Below, one piece after another: positions 17,261 to 26,179 of a stretch of 64,000 nt of DNA. The stretch comes from Caulobacteraceae bacterium UBA3198 (GTDB lineage: Bacteria; Pseudomonadota; Alphaproteobacteria; Caulobacterales; Caulobacteraceae): positions 496,001 to 560,000 of the forward strand of contig DEWY01000006.1 in assembly GCA_002363865.1 (NCBI GenBank), written 5' to 3'. The position numbers and the translations under genes are program-made. Within the stretch, counting starts at the first letter, position 1. Every line of letters begins with the position of its first letter. The notes below the pieces were generated by a model, which was not told the origin of the DNA, did no database searches, and worked only from the letters and a program-made list of their open reading frames with translations.

Positions 17261-17847
17261 GGCTTTCGCCGCAGACCCGCCGCGCCGTCCGTTTCGTCGT
17301 CGACTACGGGGGCCTGATCACCTTCCTGGTCGGCTTCTTCCTGTCGGGCCGCGATCTGGTGGAGGCCACCAAGTGGCTCATCGGCGGCTCGGCCGTGGCC
17401 CTGGTGATCGGCCTGATTTTCGAGCGACGCATCGCACCTCTGCCGGCCATCTCCGGGGGGGCGGCGCTGTTCTTCGGCGCGCTGACCGTGATCTTCAATG
17501 ACCCCACCTTCGTGAAGATCAAGCCGACCATCATGAATCTACTGTTCGCCGTCGGCCTGCTGGGCGGGATGGCCTTCGGCAAGAGCCCCCTGAAGCTGCT
17601 GATGGGGTCCAGCGTCCAGCTGCCGGACGTGGCCTGGCGAAAACTGACCCTGAGCTACGGCCTGTTCTTCGCCTTCCTGGCGGGGTTGAACGAGGTGGTC
17701 TGGCGCACCCAGAGCGATGAGGTCTGGGTGCTGTTCCGCATGCCCGGCATTCTGATCCTGACCCTGGTCTTCTCCTTCACCCAGGTGCCGCTGATGATGA
17801 AATACGCCAAGAGCGACGAGCCGCCCCCGCCGCCGACCCCTGGCTGA
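17257..17847 (+). CDS. yciB: Septation protein A (YciB/IspZ)
   Basis: A 196-residue inner-membrane protein of the intracellular septation protein A family. It has about five helices, the conserved LLFAVGLLGGMAFGKSPLKLLMG segment, and a late WRTQSDEVWVLFR motif. Homologues affect septum formation and envelope integrity. The ATG overlaps the ftsY stop by 4 bp. A hairpin (GGCGGC/GCCGCC near 17860) lies just beyond the stop but has no T-run. Confidence 0.93.
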   Translation: MRLSPQTRRAVRFVVDYGGLITFLVGFFLSGRDLVEATKWLIGGSAVALVIGLIFERRIAPLPAISGGAALFFGALTVIFNDPTFVKIKPTIMNLLFAVGLLGGMAFGKSPLKLLMGSSVQLPDVAWRKLTLSYGLFFAFLAGLNEVVWRTQSDEVWVLFRMPGILILTLVFSFTQVPLMMKYAKSDEPPPPPTPG

Positions 17848-17955
17848 GCAGATGGCCGGCGGCTTTGCGCCGCCCACGGACCTTCCGTCGTCAAAGCGAC
17901 GCACAAGGCCTATATCCTTTCTTGCGGTCGGGTTTGACGCGGGGAGAGCGGGCCG

Positions 17956-18552
17956 ATGGCGAAGAACAAGAATGCAGATGACCTCGACGCCGGCGGCTCG
18001 GGCGTGCCGGCCCTCGACGGCTCCCCCAGCCATCTGTTGCACCGGGCCCTGCAGGTCTCCCTGGACATCTATGCCGAGACCTTCGGCGACAGCGACCTGA
18101 CCCAGAGACAATATGCCGTGCTGTCGGCGGTTGAGGCCCAGGAAGGCCTGACCCAGACCGACTTGGTGCGCGCCACCGGCATCGACCGCTCCACCCTGGC
18201 CGACATGGCCGCCCGGATGATCGCCAAGGGCCTGTTGGCCAGGGAGCGCTCCCAGGCCGACGCCCGGGCCAATGCGGTGCGGCTGACCGAGGCGGGCGTC
18301 GCGGTTCTGGCTGAGGCGCGGCCCAAGATGGCCCAGGCCGACGAGCGGCTGATGCGTCTCGTCAGCGGCGGGAAGCGCGAGACCTTCCTGGCCCAGCTGC
18401 GCCAGATGGTGGCGGCGGGCGAGACGGGCGCCGAACCCCAAGGCGGCGAGGCCGCTCCCAAGGCTGGCAAGCCCAAGAAGGACAAGGCTCCCAAGGACAA
18501 GCCGGCCAAGGGCGAGGGCAAGAAGAAGAAGAAGGCCAAGAAGGCGGCCTGA
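17956..18552 (+). CDS. MarR-family regulator with lysine-rich tail
   Basis: A 198-residue protein. Residues 25-150 form a MarR winged helix (LTQRQYAVLSAVEAQEGLTQTDLVRATGIDRSTLADMAARM, then wing region ARERSQADARANAVRLT). From about residue 160 to the end the sequence is low-complexity Lys/Ala/Pro (for example KPKKDKAPKDKPAKGEGKKKKK). Such tails occur on alphaproteobacterial DNA-binding proteins and probably add nonspecific DNA affinity. No obvious target lies next to it; downstream is a terminator that serves the convergent gene. Confidence 0.9.
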   Translation: MAKNKNADDLDAGGSGVPALDGSPSHLLHRALQVSLDIYAETFGDSDLTQRQYAVLSAVEAQEGLTQTDLVRATGIDRSTLADMAARMIAKGLLARERSQADARANAVRLTEAGVAVLAEARPKMAQADERLMRLVSGGKRETFLAQLRQMVAAGETGAEPQGGEAAPKAGKPKKDKAPKDKPAKGEGKKKKKAKKAA

Positions 18553-18576
18553 ACCGCCGGCGTCATCTGCGCCCAC

Positions 18577-18608
18577 GAAAAAGCCCCGGCGGTGAACCGC
18601 CGGGGCTT
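18577..18608 (-). terminator. Rho-independent terminator of the Bax-inhibitor gene
   Basis: A perfect 12-bp stem, AAGCCCCGGCGG (18581-18592) with CCGCCGGGGCTT (18597-18608) and a TGAA loop. Read on the minus strand the stem is followed by TTTTTC, so it ends transcription of the 18636-19388 gene. It lies between two convergent genes and may also stop the MarR transcript, though that side lacks a T-run. Confidence 0.85.
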
Positions 18609-18635
18609 CGTCGTTCGTGGGTCTCTGCTGGGCGC

Positions 18636-19388
18636 CTAGCGGCGGTCGCCGAAGATGGCCAGCAGGAATTGGAACAGGTTGATGAAGTTGATGTAGAGGC
18701 TCAGCGCCCCGTAGTTGGTCGCAACCCCCATGGCCGCTTCGTCGCCGCCCAGCTGGTAATAGGTCATCTTCAGGCGCTGGGTGTCGAAGGCGATCAGGCC
18801 CGCGAAGATCAGCACGCCGAGAACGCTGATGATGAAGTTCATCATCGAGTTCTGGATGAACATATTGACCACCATGGCGATGATCAGGCCGAACAGGCCG
18901 ACGATCAGGAAGCTGCCGAAGGCCGTCAGGTCCTTCTTGGTGGTGTAGCCGAACAGGGACAGGCCGCCGAAGGCCGTGGCCGTGATCAGGAAGGTCGAGG
19001 CGATGGATCCGCCGGTATAGACCAGGGTCAGCACGCCCATGCCGGCGCCGATCAGGGCGACGATGGTCCAGTAGAGCATCCCGGAGGTCTTCGGCGTGGC
19101 GTTCTTCAGGGCGAAGGCCCCAAACAGCATCACGGCCAGCGGCGCGAACGCCACAATCATCCCCAGGAGGGTCATTCCGGCCAGGCGTCCGTCCGGCGTG
19201 ACCGTGTACATCAGGTCGCGGACAGGCGGGTATTGACCGGTCACGAAGGCCAGAGCGGCCGACAGGACGAGACCAAGCGCCACCTTGTTGTAGACGCCAA
19301 GCATGAAAGCGCGAAGACCCGCGTCCACCGACATGTCGGCGCGATCCGCGGGGATCGAGCGCGCGTGGGCGCGGTTGAAGTCGCTCAT
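18636..19388 (-). CDS. Bax inhibitor-1/YccA family membrane protein
   Basis: A 250-residue protein with seven membrane helices between residues 28 and 245 and a basic, Arg-containing cytoplasmic N-terminus. The BI-1 signatures are present: TTKKDLTAFGSFL, IAFDTQRLK and ALSLYINFINLFQFLL. Bacterial members include YccA, a modulator of FtsH proteolysis, and pH-sensitive calcium leak channels. A good terminator follows it and a possible promoter with a leader hairpin (19412-19429) precedes it. Confidence 0.94.
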   Translation of the reverse strand: MSDFNRAHARSIPADRADMSVDAGLRAFMLGVYNKVALGLVLSAALAFVTGQYPPVRDLMYTVTPDGRLAGMTLLGMIVAFAPLAVMLFGAFALKNATPKTSGMLYWTIVALIGAGMGVLTLVYTGGSIASTFLITATAFGGLSLFGYTTKKDLTAFGSFLIVGLFGLIIAMVVNMFIQNSMMNFIISVLGVLIFAGLIAFDTQRLKMTYYQLGGDEAAMGVATNYGALSLYINFINLFQFLLAIFGDRR

Positions 19389-19435
19389 CGAGGCAAAGCC
19401 CTTTCTTGTGCGCGTCCACGATTGGACGCCTGCCT

Positions 19436-19464
19436 AATATCGGGAGCCTGGGGCCTCCTGACAA
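19436..19464 (-). promoter_or_regulatory. Possible sigma-70-type promoter for the Bax-inhibitor gene
   Basis: On the minus strand TTGTCA (19464-19459) and GATATT (19441-19436) are spaced by 17 bp. Downstream, before the ATG, the leader holds a perfect 7-bp hairpin GCGTCCA/TGGACGC (19412-19429). The boxes match only partly, so this is a prediction by eye. Confidence 0.35.
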
Positions 19465-19575
19465 GGATAACCGGAAAGGGGGCAAGGCCTACCGCCAGTT
19501 CCGTTGCGGGTTTCAGGCCCGCCGCCGCCGCCGGGGCGGCTTGGAAGCCGCCGCCAGCCTGTCTAGAACCCCTTC

Positions 19576-20112
19576 ATGCTTCGCCTGTTCGCCGCCCTGG
19601 CTGTCCCTGAGGATGTCGCCCTGGCCCTGAGCGCCCGGCAACGGGACCTCGAGGGCGCCCGCTGGCGGCCCCTGGAGGCCCTGCACATCACCCTGCGTTT
19701 CTTCGGCGAGATCCCGGAAAATCAGGCAGACGACCTGAACGCCGAACTGGGCTGCGTCACCGGCCGTCCGCTGGAGATCCAGCTGGAGGGGGTCGGCGCC
19801 TTCGGCGAGGGCCGGGATATCCATGCGGTCTGGGCCGGGGTAGCGGAGAATGCGGCCCTGCGCCAGTTGGCGGGACGGTGCGAGGCCGCCGCGCGTCGGG
19901 CCGGTCTGGCGCCCGATCGCCGCAACTATCGGCCTCATGTGACGCTGGCCTATCTGTCACGGCCCGAGCCGGCGGCTGTGGCGGCCTGGATCCAGACCCA
20001 CAACCTATTGAAATCGCCGCCCTTCTTCGTGGCCAGCTTCGGCCTCTATTCCAGCCGCAAGGGCTCGAGCGGGCCGGCCTATGAGCTGGAGCGGGACTAT
20101 CCCCTGGTCTAG
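19576..20112 (+). CDS. thpR: RNA 2',3'-cyclic phosphodiesterase
   Basis: A 178-residue 2H phosphoesterase of the ThpR (2'-5' RNA ligase LigT) family. The two catalytic HxT motifs are His37-Ile-Thr39 (HITLRFFGE) and His121-Val-Thr123 (HVTLAYLSRP). It hydrolyses 2',3'-cyclic phosphates on RNA ends; ligase activity is known for homologues in vitro. The family start (LRLFAALAVPEDVA) follows the ATG directly. It converges on the DUF2237 gene with only 20 bp between. Confidence 0.92.
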   Translation: MLRLFAALAVPEDVALALSARQRDLEGARWRPLEALHITLRFFGEIPENQADDLNAELGCVTGRPLEIQLEGVGAFGEGRDIHAVWAGVAENAALRQLAGRCEAAARRAGLAPDRRNYRPHVTLAYLSRPEPAAVAAWIQTHNLLKSPPFFVASFGLYSSRKGSSGPAYELERDYPLV

Positions 20113-20132
20113 GAACGCCATGGCGCCCGACC

Positions 20133-20513
20133 TCAGGCGGCGGCGTAGTCCTTCAGCACGCCCAGGGGCACGATGGCCAGGGTCTCCTCGTGGGTCGCCT
20201 CGAGAACGAGCTTCGGGGCGCAGCCGGCGTCCAGCGCCTCCTTCCAGCGCGGCGCGCACAGGCACCAGCGGTCGCCGGGCCGCAGGCCGGGAAAGCCGCT
20301 TTCGGGGACGGGGGTCGACAGGTCGTTGCCCCGGGACCGGGAGAAGGTGAGGAAATCGGCGGTCATCACCGCGCAGACCGTATGCAGCCCCACGTCATGG
20401 GGACCGGTCTCGCAGCAGCCATTGCGGAAAAACCCGGTCACCGGGTCCATCGAGCAGCGGAGAAGCTCTCCCCCCAGAACGTTCTTGGCCTCGGCGTCGT
20501 ATCGGATGGTCAT
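20133..20513 (-). CDS. DUF2237 family protein
   Basis: A 126-residue DUF2237 protein. It carries the family pattern AKNVLGGELLRCSMDPVTGFFRNGCCETG, then HTVCAVMTADFLTFSRSRGNDLSTP and GDRWCLCAPRW, with many conserved cysteines. No function is established for the family, and the neighbours give no clue. Confidence 0.9.
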   Translation of the reverse strand: MTIRYDAEAKNVLGGELLRCSMDPVTGFFRNGCCETGPHDVGLHTVCAVMTADFLTFSRSRGNDLSTPVPESGFPGLRPGDRWCLCAPRWKEALDAGCAPKLVLEATHEETLAIVPLGVLKDYAAA

Positions 20514-20565
20514 GGTCCTATCCTAGACGCTAAGACGAGGCCTGCGCCAAGGGAGTCCCGCACCC

Positions 20566-21450
20566 ATGAGTCCGCCGTCCGCCGACGCCGTCCCGCCGCC
20601 CGGCCGCCCCCGGCGCAGCGCCCTCTATATGCCCGCCGCCAATCCTAGGGCCCTGGCCAAGGCCCCGGACCTGGCCTGCGACGTGGTCATCCTCGACCTG
20701 GAAGACGCCGTGGCGCCCGACGCCAAGGCCGAGGCCCGCCAGGCGGCCTGCGCGGCCGCCGCCGAAGGCGGGTTTGGGGCCCGGGAGGTGGTCATCCGCA
20801 TCAACGGCCTGACCACCGAGTGGGGCGAGGCCGATCTGGCCGCCGCCGCCGAGGCCCGCCCCGACGCCATTCTCGTTCCCAAGATCAATGGGCCCGACGA
20901 CCTGGGCGCCTATGCCCAGGCCCTTCCCGAAGGTGTGGCCCTGTGGGCCATGGTGGAGACCTGCCAGGTCCTGTTCCGCCTCGACGCCCTGGGGGCGGCG
21001 GCGAAGGCTCATGGCCTGACCACCCTGGTGGCCGGGACCAATGATCTCGCCAAGGAGATGGGCTGCCGGCTCGACGCCCAGCGCGCGCCCCTGCTGGCGC
21101 CCCTGTCGCTGATGGTGGCTGCGGCCCGCGCGCACGGACTTGTGATCCTGGACGGGGTCTTCAACGGCATTGAAGACGCCCAGGGGCTGGCGCGCCAATG
21201 CGCCCAGGGCGAGGCCTTCGGTTTCGACGGCAAGACCCTGATCCATCCCAGCCAGATCGAGGCCGCCAACCGCGCCTTCACCCCTGATCCCGACGCCGTA
21301 GCCTGGGCCCGCCGGGTGGTGGAGGCCTTTGATTCGCCCGAAAACACCGCTAGGGGCGTCCTTCGTGTGGAGGGGCGCATGGTCGAGCGGCTGCACCTGG
21401 AACAGGCGCGGCGCCTGCTCGCCGCGGCCGACGCCATCGCCGCGACCTGA
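20566..21450 (+). CDS. HpcH/HpaI aldolase/citrate-lyase-type CoA ester lyase
   Basis: A 294-residue TIM-barrel lyase of the CitE/malyl-CoA lyase group. Key features are RRSALYMPAANPRALAKA (CoA-binding Arg and the start of the barrel), DLEDAVAPDAK (metal-binding Asp-Glu), an Arg in VVIRINGLTTEWGEAD, the acidic metal ligand in WAMVETCQVL, and GFDGKTLIHPSQI near the end. It probably cleaves or condenses a 3-hydroxyacyl-CoA such as malyl- or citramalyl-CoA. No other gene of such a pathway is adjacent. Confidence 0.88.
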   Translation: MSPPSADAVPPPGRPRRSALYMPAANPRALAKAPDLACDVVILDLEDAVAPDAKAEARQAACAAAAEGGFGAREVVIRINGLTTEWGEADLAAAAEARPDAILVPKINGPDDLGAYAQALPEGVALWAMVETCQVLFRLDALGAAAKAHGLTTLVAGTNDLAKEMGCRLDAQRAPLLAPLSLMVAAARAHGLVILDGVFNGIEDAQGLARQCAQGEAFGFDGKTLIHPSQIEAANRAFTPDPDAVAWARRVVEAFDSPENTARGVLRVEGRMVERLHLEQARRLLAAADAIAAT

Positions 21451-21482
21451 CCGGACGCCAGAAGACCAAGGAGCCTCGCCCC

Positions 21483-22247
21483 ATGGGATGGACCGCCCCG
21501 CCCCGCCGCCCAGCCCACACGCCTGTGCGTCCCAGCCTGACGCCCCGGCCCGTGATCGCGGCCCTCCTCGCCCTGGCGGCGGCCGGTCCCGCCCTGGCCC
21601 AGTCAGCTGACCCCATCGGCGATCTGCTGGGGGGCGATGGTCCCCTGGCGACTGCGCCGCCCGCGGCCCCCGAGACGGCCCCTGCCCCCACGCCTACGCC
21701 TTCACCCGCGGCGACCCCGACTCCGACCCCGGCCGCACCTCCTCCGGCCTCAGCCGCGCCAGCGGGCGTCCGGCCGGCTCCGGTGGTCCAGACGCCCGCC
21801 CCGCGGCCCGCGCGCACCATCGCCTCGCAGCCGGTCTTCCTCGATGAACGCCAGGCCGTGGCTGGCCAGCTCAGCGCCGAGGAGCGCAGCTATGAGGAGC
21901 GGCTGAGAGCCTCCTTCGACTCGGCCCAGGGGCTCCAGGGCCCGCTGGACGGCGGCTGGGCGCTGATGACCGCCGCCGGCCAGGATCTCTACGCCCTGCG
22001 ATTCGTCGACCGCGGATCTGGGCCGCTGGAAGGCGCGTGGCGCGACGCCCGCCGGCCGGGCGCCCTCGACGGCTTCGGCTTCCTCGACCACATCGAGCGC
22101 CGCGGCGGCCAGGTGACCCTGCGCTTCACCCCCCGGCGCGGCGCCCCGCCCACCGTGATCTCCCTCTCAGCCGCCGCCGAGGGCCAGTGGTCTGGGGACA
22201 TGCTGGAGGACGGCGCCCCGCGTAGCGTGGTGATGCGTCGGCGCTAG
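21483..22247 (+). CDS. Secreted hypothetical protein with Pro/Thr/Ala linker
   Basis: A 254-residue protein. An N-terminal basic stretch is followed by a hydrophobic segment ending PALAQ (about residue 39), so it is exported. Residues 55-110 are a proline/alanine/threonine-rich spacer. The C-terminal 120 residues look folded (LDGGWALMTAAGQDLYALRFVDRG, then LDHIERRGGQVTLRF) with strands and several glycines. I do not recognise the domain. The gene starts 32 bp after the lyase gene and may be co-transcribed. Confidence 0.7.
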   Translation: MGWTAPPRRPAHTPVRPSLTPRPVIAALLALAAAGPALAQSADPIGDLLGGDGPLATAPPAAPETAPAPTPTPSPAATPTPTPAAPPPASAAPAGVRPAPVVQTPAPRPARTIASQPVFLDERQAVAGQLSAEERSYEERLRASFDSAQGLQGPLDGGWALMTAAGQDLYALRFVDRGSGPLEGAWRDARRPGALDGFGFLDHIERRGGQVTLRFTPRRGAPPTVISLSAAAEGQWSGDMLEDGAPRSVVMRRR

Positions 22248-22475
22248 ACCCGCCCGCTGCGTCAGGTTGCCGCAGGCCAGAATGCAACCAGGAGACGAAC
22301 CTGCAGCTCGTGAGGGCTATATCACTGACGTAATTGCTCTTTTTCCGATTCCGTCGTCCGTCGCCCCGCGCGGAACCTGGCCATCTGACCGAGGTGTATA
22401 AACCCTTGAGAAACACTGGCCGCCCTTAGCTCGCGCTTCAATGTCTCAATGCCCCTGGGGCGAAGGCCTGAAGCG

Positions 22476-24602
22476 ATGACCATCTCCAAGCGCATTCAGT
22501 TGATCCTGGTCCCGCCGCTGCTGGCCCTTCTGGTCGCCATGGCGGCGCTCCTCGGCCAGAGCTGGAGCGGACTCCAGCGCACCGGGGCGATCCTCGAGGA
22601 AATCGCCGCCGCCAAGGCCGGGGGTCGGTTGGTGCACGAGCTGCAGGCCGAGCGCAGCCTTTCGAATCTGAGCCTCGTCACCGGAGCCGCCCCAGATCGC
22701 CTGAACGACCAGCGGGCCCGGGTGGACGCCGCCGCCCAGGCCTACCGCGCCGCTGTGGCGGACGCCCCGCCGCAGATCAGCGCCCAGGTGCTGGCCGCCC
22801 TGGAGGGCCTGCCGAGTCTCCGCGCTGAAGTCGACGCCGGCGGCCTGACGACGGAGCGCCTGCTGGCGGGATATGCGGACCTGATCGAGGCGGAGCTCGC
22901 CTCCCTGGAGGAGGTGGCGATCGACGCCGCCCAGGAAGGCCACACCCTGGGCGCCACCTTCCGGGCCTATGACGCGGCGGTGATCGGCAAGGAGCTGGCG
23001 GCCGAGGAGCGGGCGCTGACCCTGGGCAGCCTGGCCGTCGGCGGCCTGACCCCCGAGGCCCTGGCCATGATCAGCCGCCTGCAAGGGGGCGAGGCCGCAG
23101 CCTTCGCCTATCTCAACCACACCACCGAGCCAGGTGTCATCGAGGTCTGGAAGGCCTTTCTGGCGTCGCCGGAGCACCGCGTCGTGGCCGAGCTGCGCGA
23201 CGCCATCCGCACCGGACAGACGCCGTCAATGGAGGCCTGGAACGACGCCGCCGGCCATAGGGCCGAGGCCCTGCACCGGCTGGAAGACACTCTGGCGCAA
23301 CAGGTGGACGCCGCGGCCCAGGCGGCCGCCGCCGCCCACCGGCGCACCCTGGGCCTGCTTGCCCTGATCCTGTCGGTCACCTTGATCGGCGTCGTCGCCC
23401 TGGGCCTGCAGGTGGCGCGCTCCATCACCCGGCCCATGGCCGATCTCACCGACGGGATGGGACGGCTGGCCGCTGGAGACACGGGCGTCACCATCCGACA
23501 TGGAGAGCGCCGGGACGAGCTGGGCGTCATGAGCCGGGCCCTGGCCCATTTCCGGGACATTCTGGTGGCCAAGCGGGAGGCCGACGCCGAACTGGCCCAG
23601 GCCGAAGCGCGAGCCCTGAAGGATCGTCAGGCGGCCGAGGCCCGGGCCCTGGCCGAGGAGCGGGCCCTGGTGGCCGGCAGCATCGGGGCGGCGATCAGCC
23701 GGCTGGCCGACGGCGACCTGACCCACCGCCTCTCGCGGGACCTGCCTGAGGCCTATCTGCAACTGGCCACGGACTATAACGGCGCCATGGACCGGGTCAG
23801 TGACATCATGGGCGCCATCGCCGAACTCACCGGCACCCTGCATGGCAGCGCTGAGGAGCTGAGCCGCGCCTCCGACGCCCTGTCGCGCCGCACCGAGCAG
23901 CAGGCCGCGAGCCTGGAGGAATCCGCCGCGGCCCTGGAGCAGACGGCTCAGTCGGTCCGCAAGACCGCCAATGGGGTGGGCCACACCCGCCATGTGATCG
24001 CCGGGACGTCCAAGGCCTCGCAGGACACCAGCGCAGTGGTCCGCGACGCGGTCGAGGCCATGGCCCGGATCGAGACCTCGGCCGACCGCATCTCCACCAT
24101 CATCGGGGTCATCGACGAAATCGCCTTCCAGACCAACCTCCTGGCCCTGAACGCAGGGGTCGAGGCTGCCCGGGCCGGGGACGCCGGCCGGGGCTTTGCG
24201 GTGGTCGCCTCCGAAGTCCGGGCGCTGGCCCAGCGCTCGGCCGACGCGGCCAAGGAGATCAAGGGCCTGATCGCCGCCTCGAGCGAGAACGTCAATGAAG
24301 GCGTCGGCCTTGTCCGCCGCACAGGTGGGGCGATCTCGGAAATCACCGAGCAGGTCAGCGCCATCGACAGCCTGGTCGCCGAGATCGCCAGCTCCGCCGA
24401 GGAACAGGCCCACGCCCTGGCACTGGTCAGCCAGGCCGTCAGCCAGATGGACTCTGTGACCCAGCAGAACGCCGCCATGTCGGAAGAAAGCACCGCCGCC
24501 AGCCAGTCGGTCAGCCACGAGGCCGACCGCCTGCGGCAGATGATCGCCCATTTCCGCATTTCCACGAGCAGCGGCGGGGGCCTTCAGCGCGCCGCCGCCT
24601 GA
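22476..24602 (+). CDS. Methyl-accepting chemotaxis protein with NIT sensor
   Basis: A 708-residue chemoreceptor. A membrane helix at about residues 11-30 is followed by a periplasmic all-helical domain of the nitrate/nitrite-sensing (NIT) type (ELQAERSLSNLSLV near the start of the sensor), a second helix near 295-315, a HAMP domain (SITRPMADLTDGMGRLAAGD), a second HAMP-like stretch, and the signalling domain with the hairpin tip IDEIAFQTNLLALNAGVEAARAGDAGRGFAVVA. No pentapeptide CheR-binding tail is seen. The start at 22476 gives a short cytoplasmic N-terminus (MTISKRIQ). No che genes are nearby. Confidence 0.92.
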   Translation: MTISKRIQLILVPPLLALLVAMAALLGQSWSGLQRTGAILEEIAAAKAGGRLVHELQAERSLSNLSLVTGAAPDRLNDQRARVDAAAQAYRAAVADAPPQISAQVLAALEGLPSLRAEVDAGGLTTERLLAGYADLIEAELASLEEVAIDAAQEGHTLGATFRAYDAAVIGKELAAEERALTLGSLAVGGLTPEALAMISRLQGGEAAAFAYLNHTTEPGVIEVWKAFLASPEHRVVAELRDAIRTGQTPSMEAWNDAAGHRAEALHRLEDTLAQQVDAAAQAAAAAHRRTLGLLALILSVTLIGVVALGLQVARSITRPMADLTDGMGRLAAGDTGVTIRHGERRDELGVMSRALAHFRDILVAKREADAELAQAEARALKDRQAAEARALAEERALVAGSIGAAISRLADGDLTHRLSRDLPEAYLQLATDYNGAMDRVSDIMGAIAELTGTLHGSAEELSRASDALSRRTEQQAASLEESAAALEQTAQSVRKTANGVGHTRHVIAGTSKASQDTSAVVRDAVEAMARIETSADRISTIIGVIDEIAFQTNLLALNAGVEAARAGDAGRGFAVVASEVRALAQRSADAAKEIKGLIAASSENVNEGVGLVRRTGGAISEITEQVSAIDSLVAEIASSAEEQAHALALVSQAVSQMDSVTQQNAAMSEESTAASQSVSHEADRLRQMIAHFRISTSSGGGLQRAAA

Positions 24603-24604
24603 GG

Positions 24605-25024
24605 CTAGAGACCCAGGGCCAGACCGGCCGTGGCCAGGGCGGTCGCCAGCTCGACTGCGTCATAGGCCCTCGCGCCGCCGCGCCCCCAGACGGGGTCTGG
24701 CCAGGCGGGATCGTCAGAGCGACGGCCGACCACATGGATGTGCAGCTGGGGCGTGACATTGCCCAGGGCCCCGATATTCAGCTTTTCCACCGCGCGCCCT
24801 GAGGCCGCGCCCAGGGCCCGGACGGCGCGGCCGGCCGCCAGGACCTCCTGCATGAGGGTTGAAAGCGCCTCTGGGGGCAGGTCTTCCAGCTCACGCAGAC
24901 CGGCGCGGCGGGGCAGGAGCACGATCCAGGGATAGCGGGCGTCGTCCTGCAGCCGGGCGGCGCATAGGCCAAGATCGCCAATCTCATGGGAGGTGGCCGC
25001 AAAGGCGGGGTCGAGTTGAAACAT
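24605..25024 (-). CDS. HIT-family nucleotide-binding protein
   Basis: A 139-residue histidine-triad protein. The catalytic motif reads QLHIHVVGRRSDDPAWP, where the last of the usual three histidines is replaced by Gly-Arg, as in a common proteobacterial HIT subgroup. It likely hydrolyses nucleoside phosphoramidates or dinucleotides. The ATG at 25024 (MFQLDP) matches the usual subgroup start; one three codons upstream is possible. It is divergent from mdh with about 125 bp between. Confidence 0.85.
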   Translation of the reverse strand: MFQLDPAFAATSHEIGDLGLCAARLQDDARYPWIVLLPRRAGLRELEDLPPEALSTLMQEVLAAGRAVRALGAASGRAVEKLNIGALGNVTPQLHIHVVGRRSDDPAWPDPVWGRGGARAYDAVELATALATAGLALGL

Positions 25025-25150
25025 GCCCCACACTGCTCAAGGCCGCCGCCCCGGGCAAGGGCGCGCGCCGCCGCCCTTGCCGCAGGGGCGCTCCTTGGGC
25101 TACGGGACCGCCCACACACGACGTCTTGGCCCTATCCAGGAGAGCCCTCC

Positions 25151-26140
25151 ATGACCACGAAGCCCCCCGTCCGCGTGGCGGTCACCGGCGCGGCCGGCAA
25201 TATCGGCTACGCCCTGCTCTTCCGCATCGCCTCGGGCGAAATGCTCGGCAAGGACCAGCCGGTCATCCTGCAGATGCTCGAAATCCCCACCGAAGGCGCC
25301 CAGAAGGCCCTGAAGGGCGTCGCCATGGAGCTGGACGACTGCGCCTTCCCGCTGCTGGCCGACATGGTGCTGACCGACGATCCGAAGGTGGCCTTCAAGG
25401 ACGCCAACTGGAGCCTGCTGGTGGGCTCCAAGCCCCGCGGCCCCGGCATGGAGCGCGCCGACCTGCTGAAGGACAACGGCAAGATCTTCATCGCCCAGGG
25501 CCAGGCCATCGATGCGGTCGCCGCCGATGACGCCCGCGTCGCCGTGGTCGGCAACCCCTGCAACACCAATGTGATGATCGCCGCCAGCCAGGCCAAGCGC
25601 CTGACGCCCGACCGCTTCACCGCCATGGTGCGCCTGGACGAGAACCGCGGCCGCGCCCAGCTGGCCAAGAAGGCCGGCGTCTCGATCAACGACGTCAGCG
25701 ACCTCTACATCTACGGCAACCACAGCCCGACCATGTTCGCCGACTTCACCCACGCCAAGATCGGCGGCAAGGCCGCCGCCGACGTCATCGGCGACGAAGC
25801 CTGGCTGAAGAACGACTATCTGCCCACCGTGGGCAAGCGCGGCGCGGCCATCATCGAGGCCCGCGGCCAGAGCTCGGCGGCCTCGGCGGCCAACGCCCTG
25901 ATCGACCATGTCCGCGACCTGGTCACGCCCGGCAAGATCCACTCCGTCGCCGTCAATTCGGAAGGCCGCTACGGCTTCGCCGAAGGGGTCTGGGCCGGCA
26001 TGCCAGTGAAGACCACTGCGCCGGGCGCCTACGAAGTCGTCACCACCTACGAGATGGACGAGTTCGCCAAGTCGAAGATCGCCATCACCAATGACGAGCT
26101 GGTCGGCGAGCGCGACACCGTCAAGGACATGCTCGGCTGA
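25151..26140 (+). CDS. mdh: Malate dehydrogenase, type 2
   Basis: A 329-residue NAD-dependent malate dehydrogenase (TCA cycle, malate to oxaloacetate). The N-terminus VRVAVTGAAGNIGYALLFRIASGEMLG, the MELDDCAFPLL segment, VGNPCNTN, the substrate Arg region VRLDENRGRAQLA and the catalytic-loop IYGNHSPTMF are all of the type 2 (cytosolic/Thermus/Burkholderia-like) class. Alphaproteobacteria normally carry the LDH-like type 3 enzyme starting with an IALIGxGMIGG motif at this locus. An AGGAG-type ribosome site precedes the ATG. It has its own terminator and is separated from sucC by four genes. Confidence 0.96.
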   Translation: MTTKPPVRVAVTGAAGNIGYALLFRIASGEMLGKDQPVILQMLEIPTEGAQKALKGVAMELDDCAFPLLADMVLTDDPKVAFKDANWSLLVGSKPRGPGMERADLLKDNGKIFIAQGQAIDAVAADDARVAVVGNPCNTNVMIAASQAKRLTPDRFTAMVRLDENRGRAQLAKKAGVSINDVSDLYIYGNHSPTMFADFTHAKIGGKAAADVIGDEAWLKNDYLPTVGKRGAAIIEARGQSSAASAANALIDHVRDLVTPGKIHSVAVNSEGRYGFAEGVWAGMPVKTTAPGAYEVVTTYEMDEFAKSKIAITNDELVGERDTVKDMLG

Positions 26141-26179
26141 TCGGGCGGCGCTAGCCTCCCATTCGCCAACCCCCTGCAG

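Noticed and set aside
17539..19485. 648-codon minus-strand frame across yciB, the MarR gene and the Bax-inhibitor gene
   Set aside because: It crosses a terminator and three well-supported genes in other frames, and the peptide has no recognisable fold.
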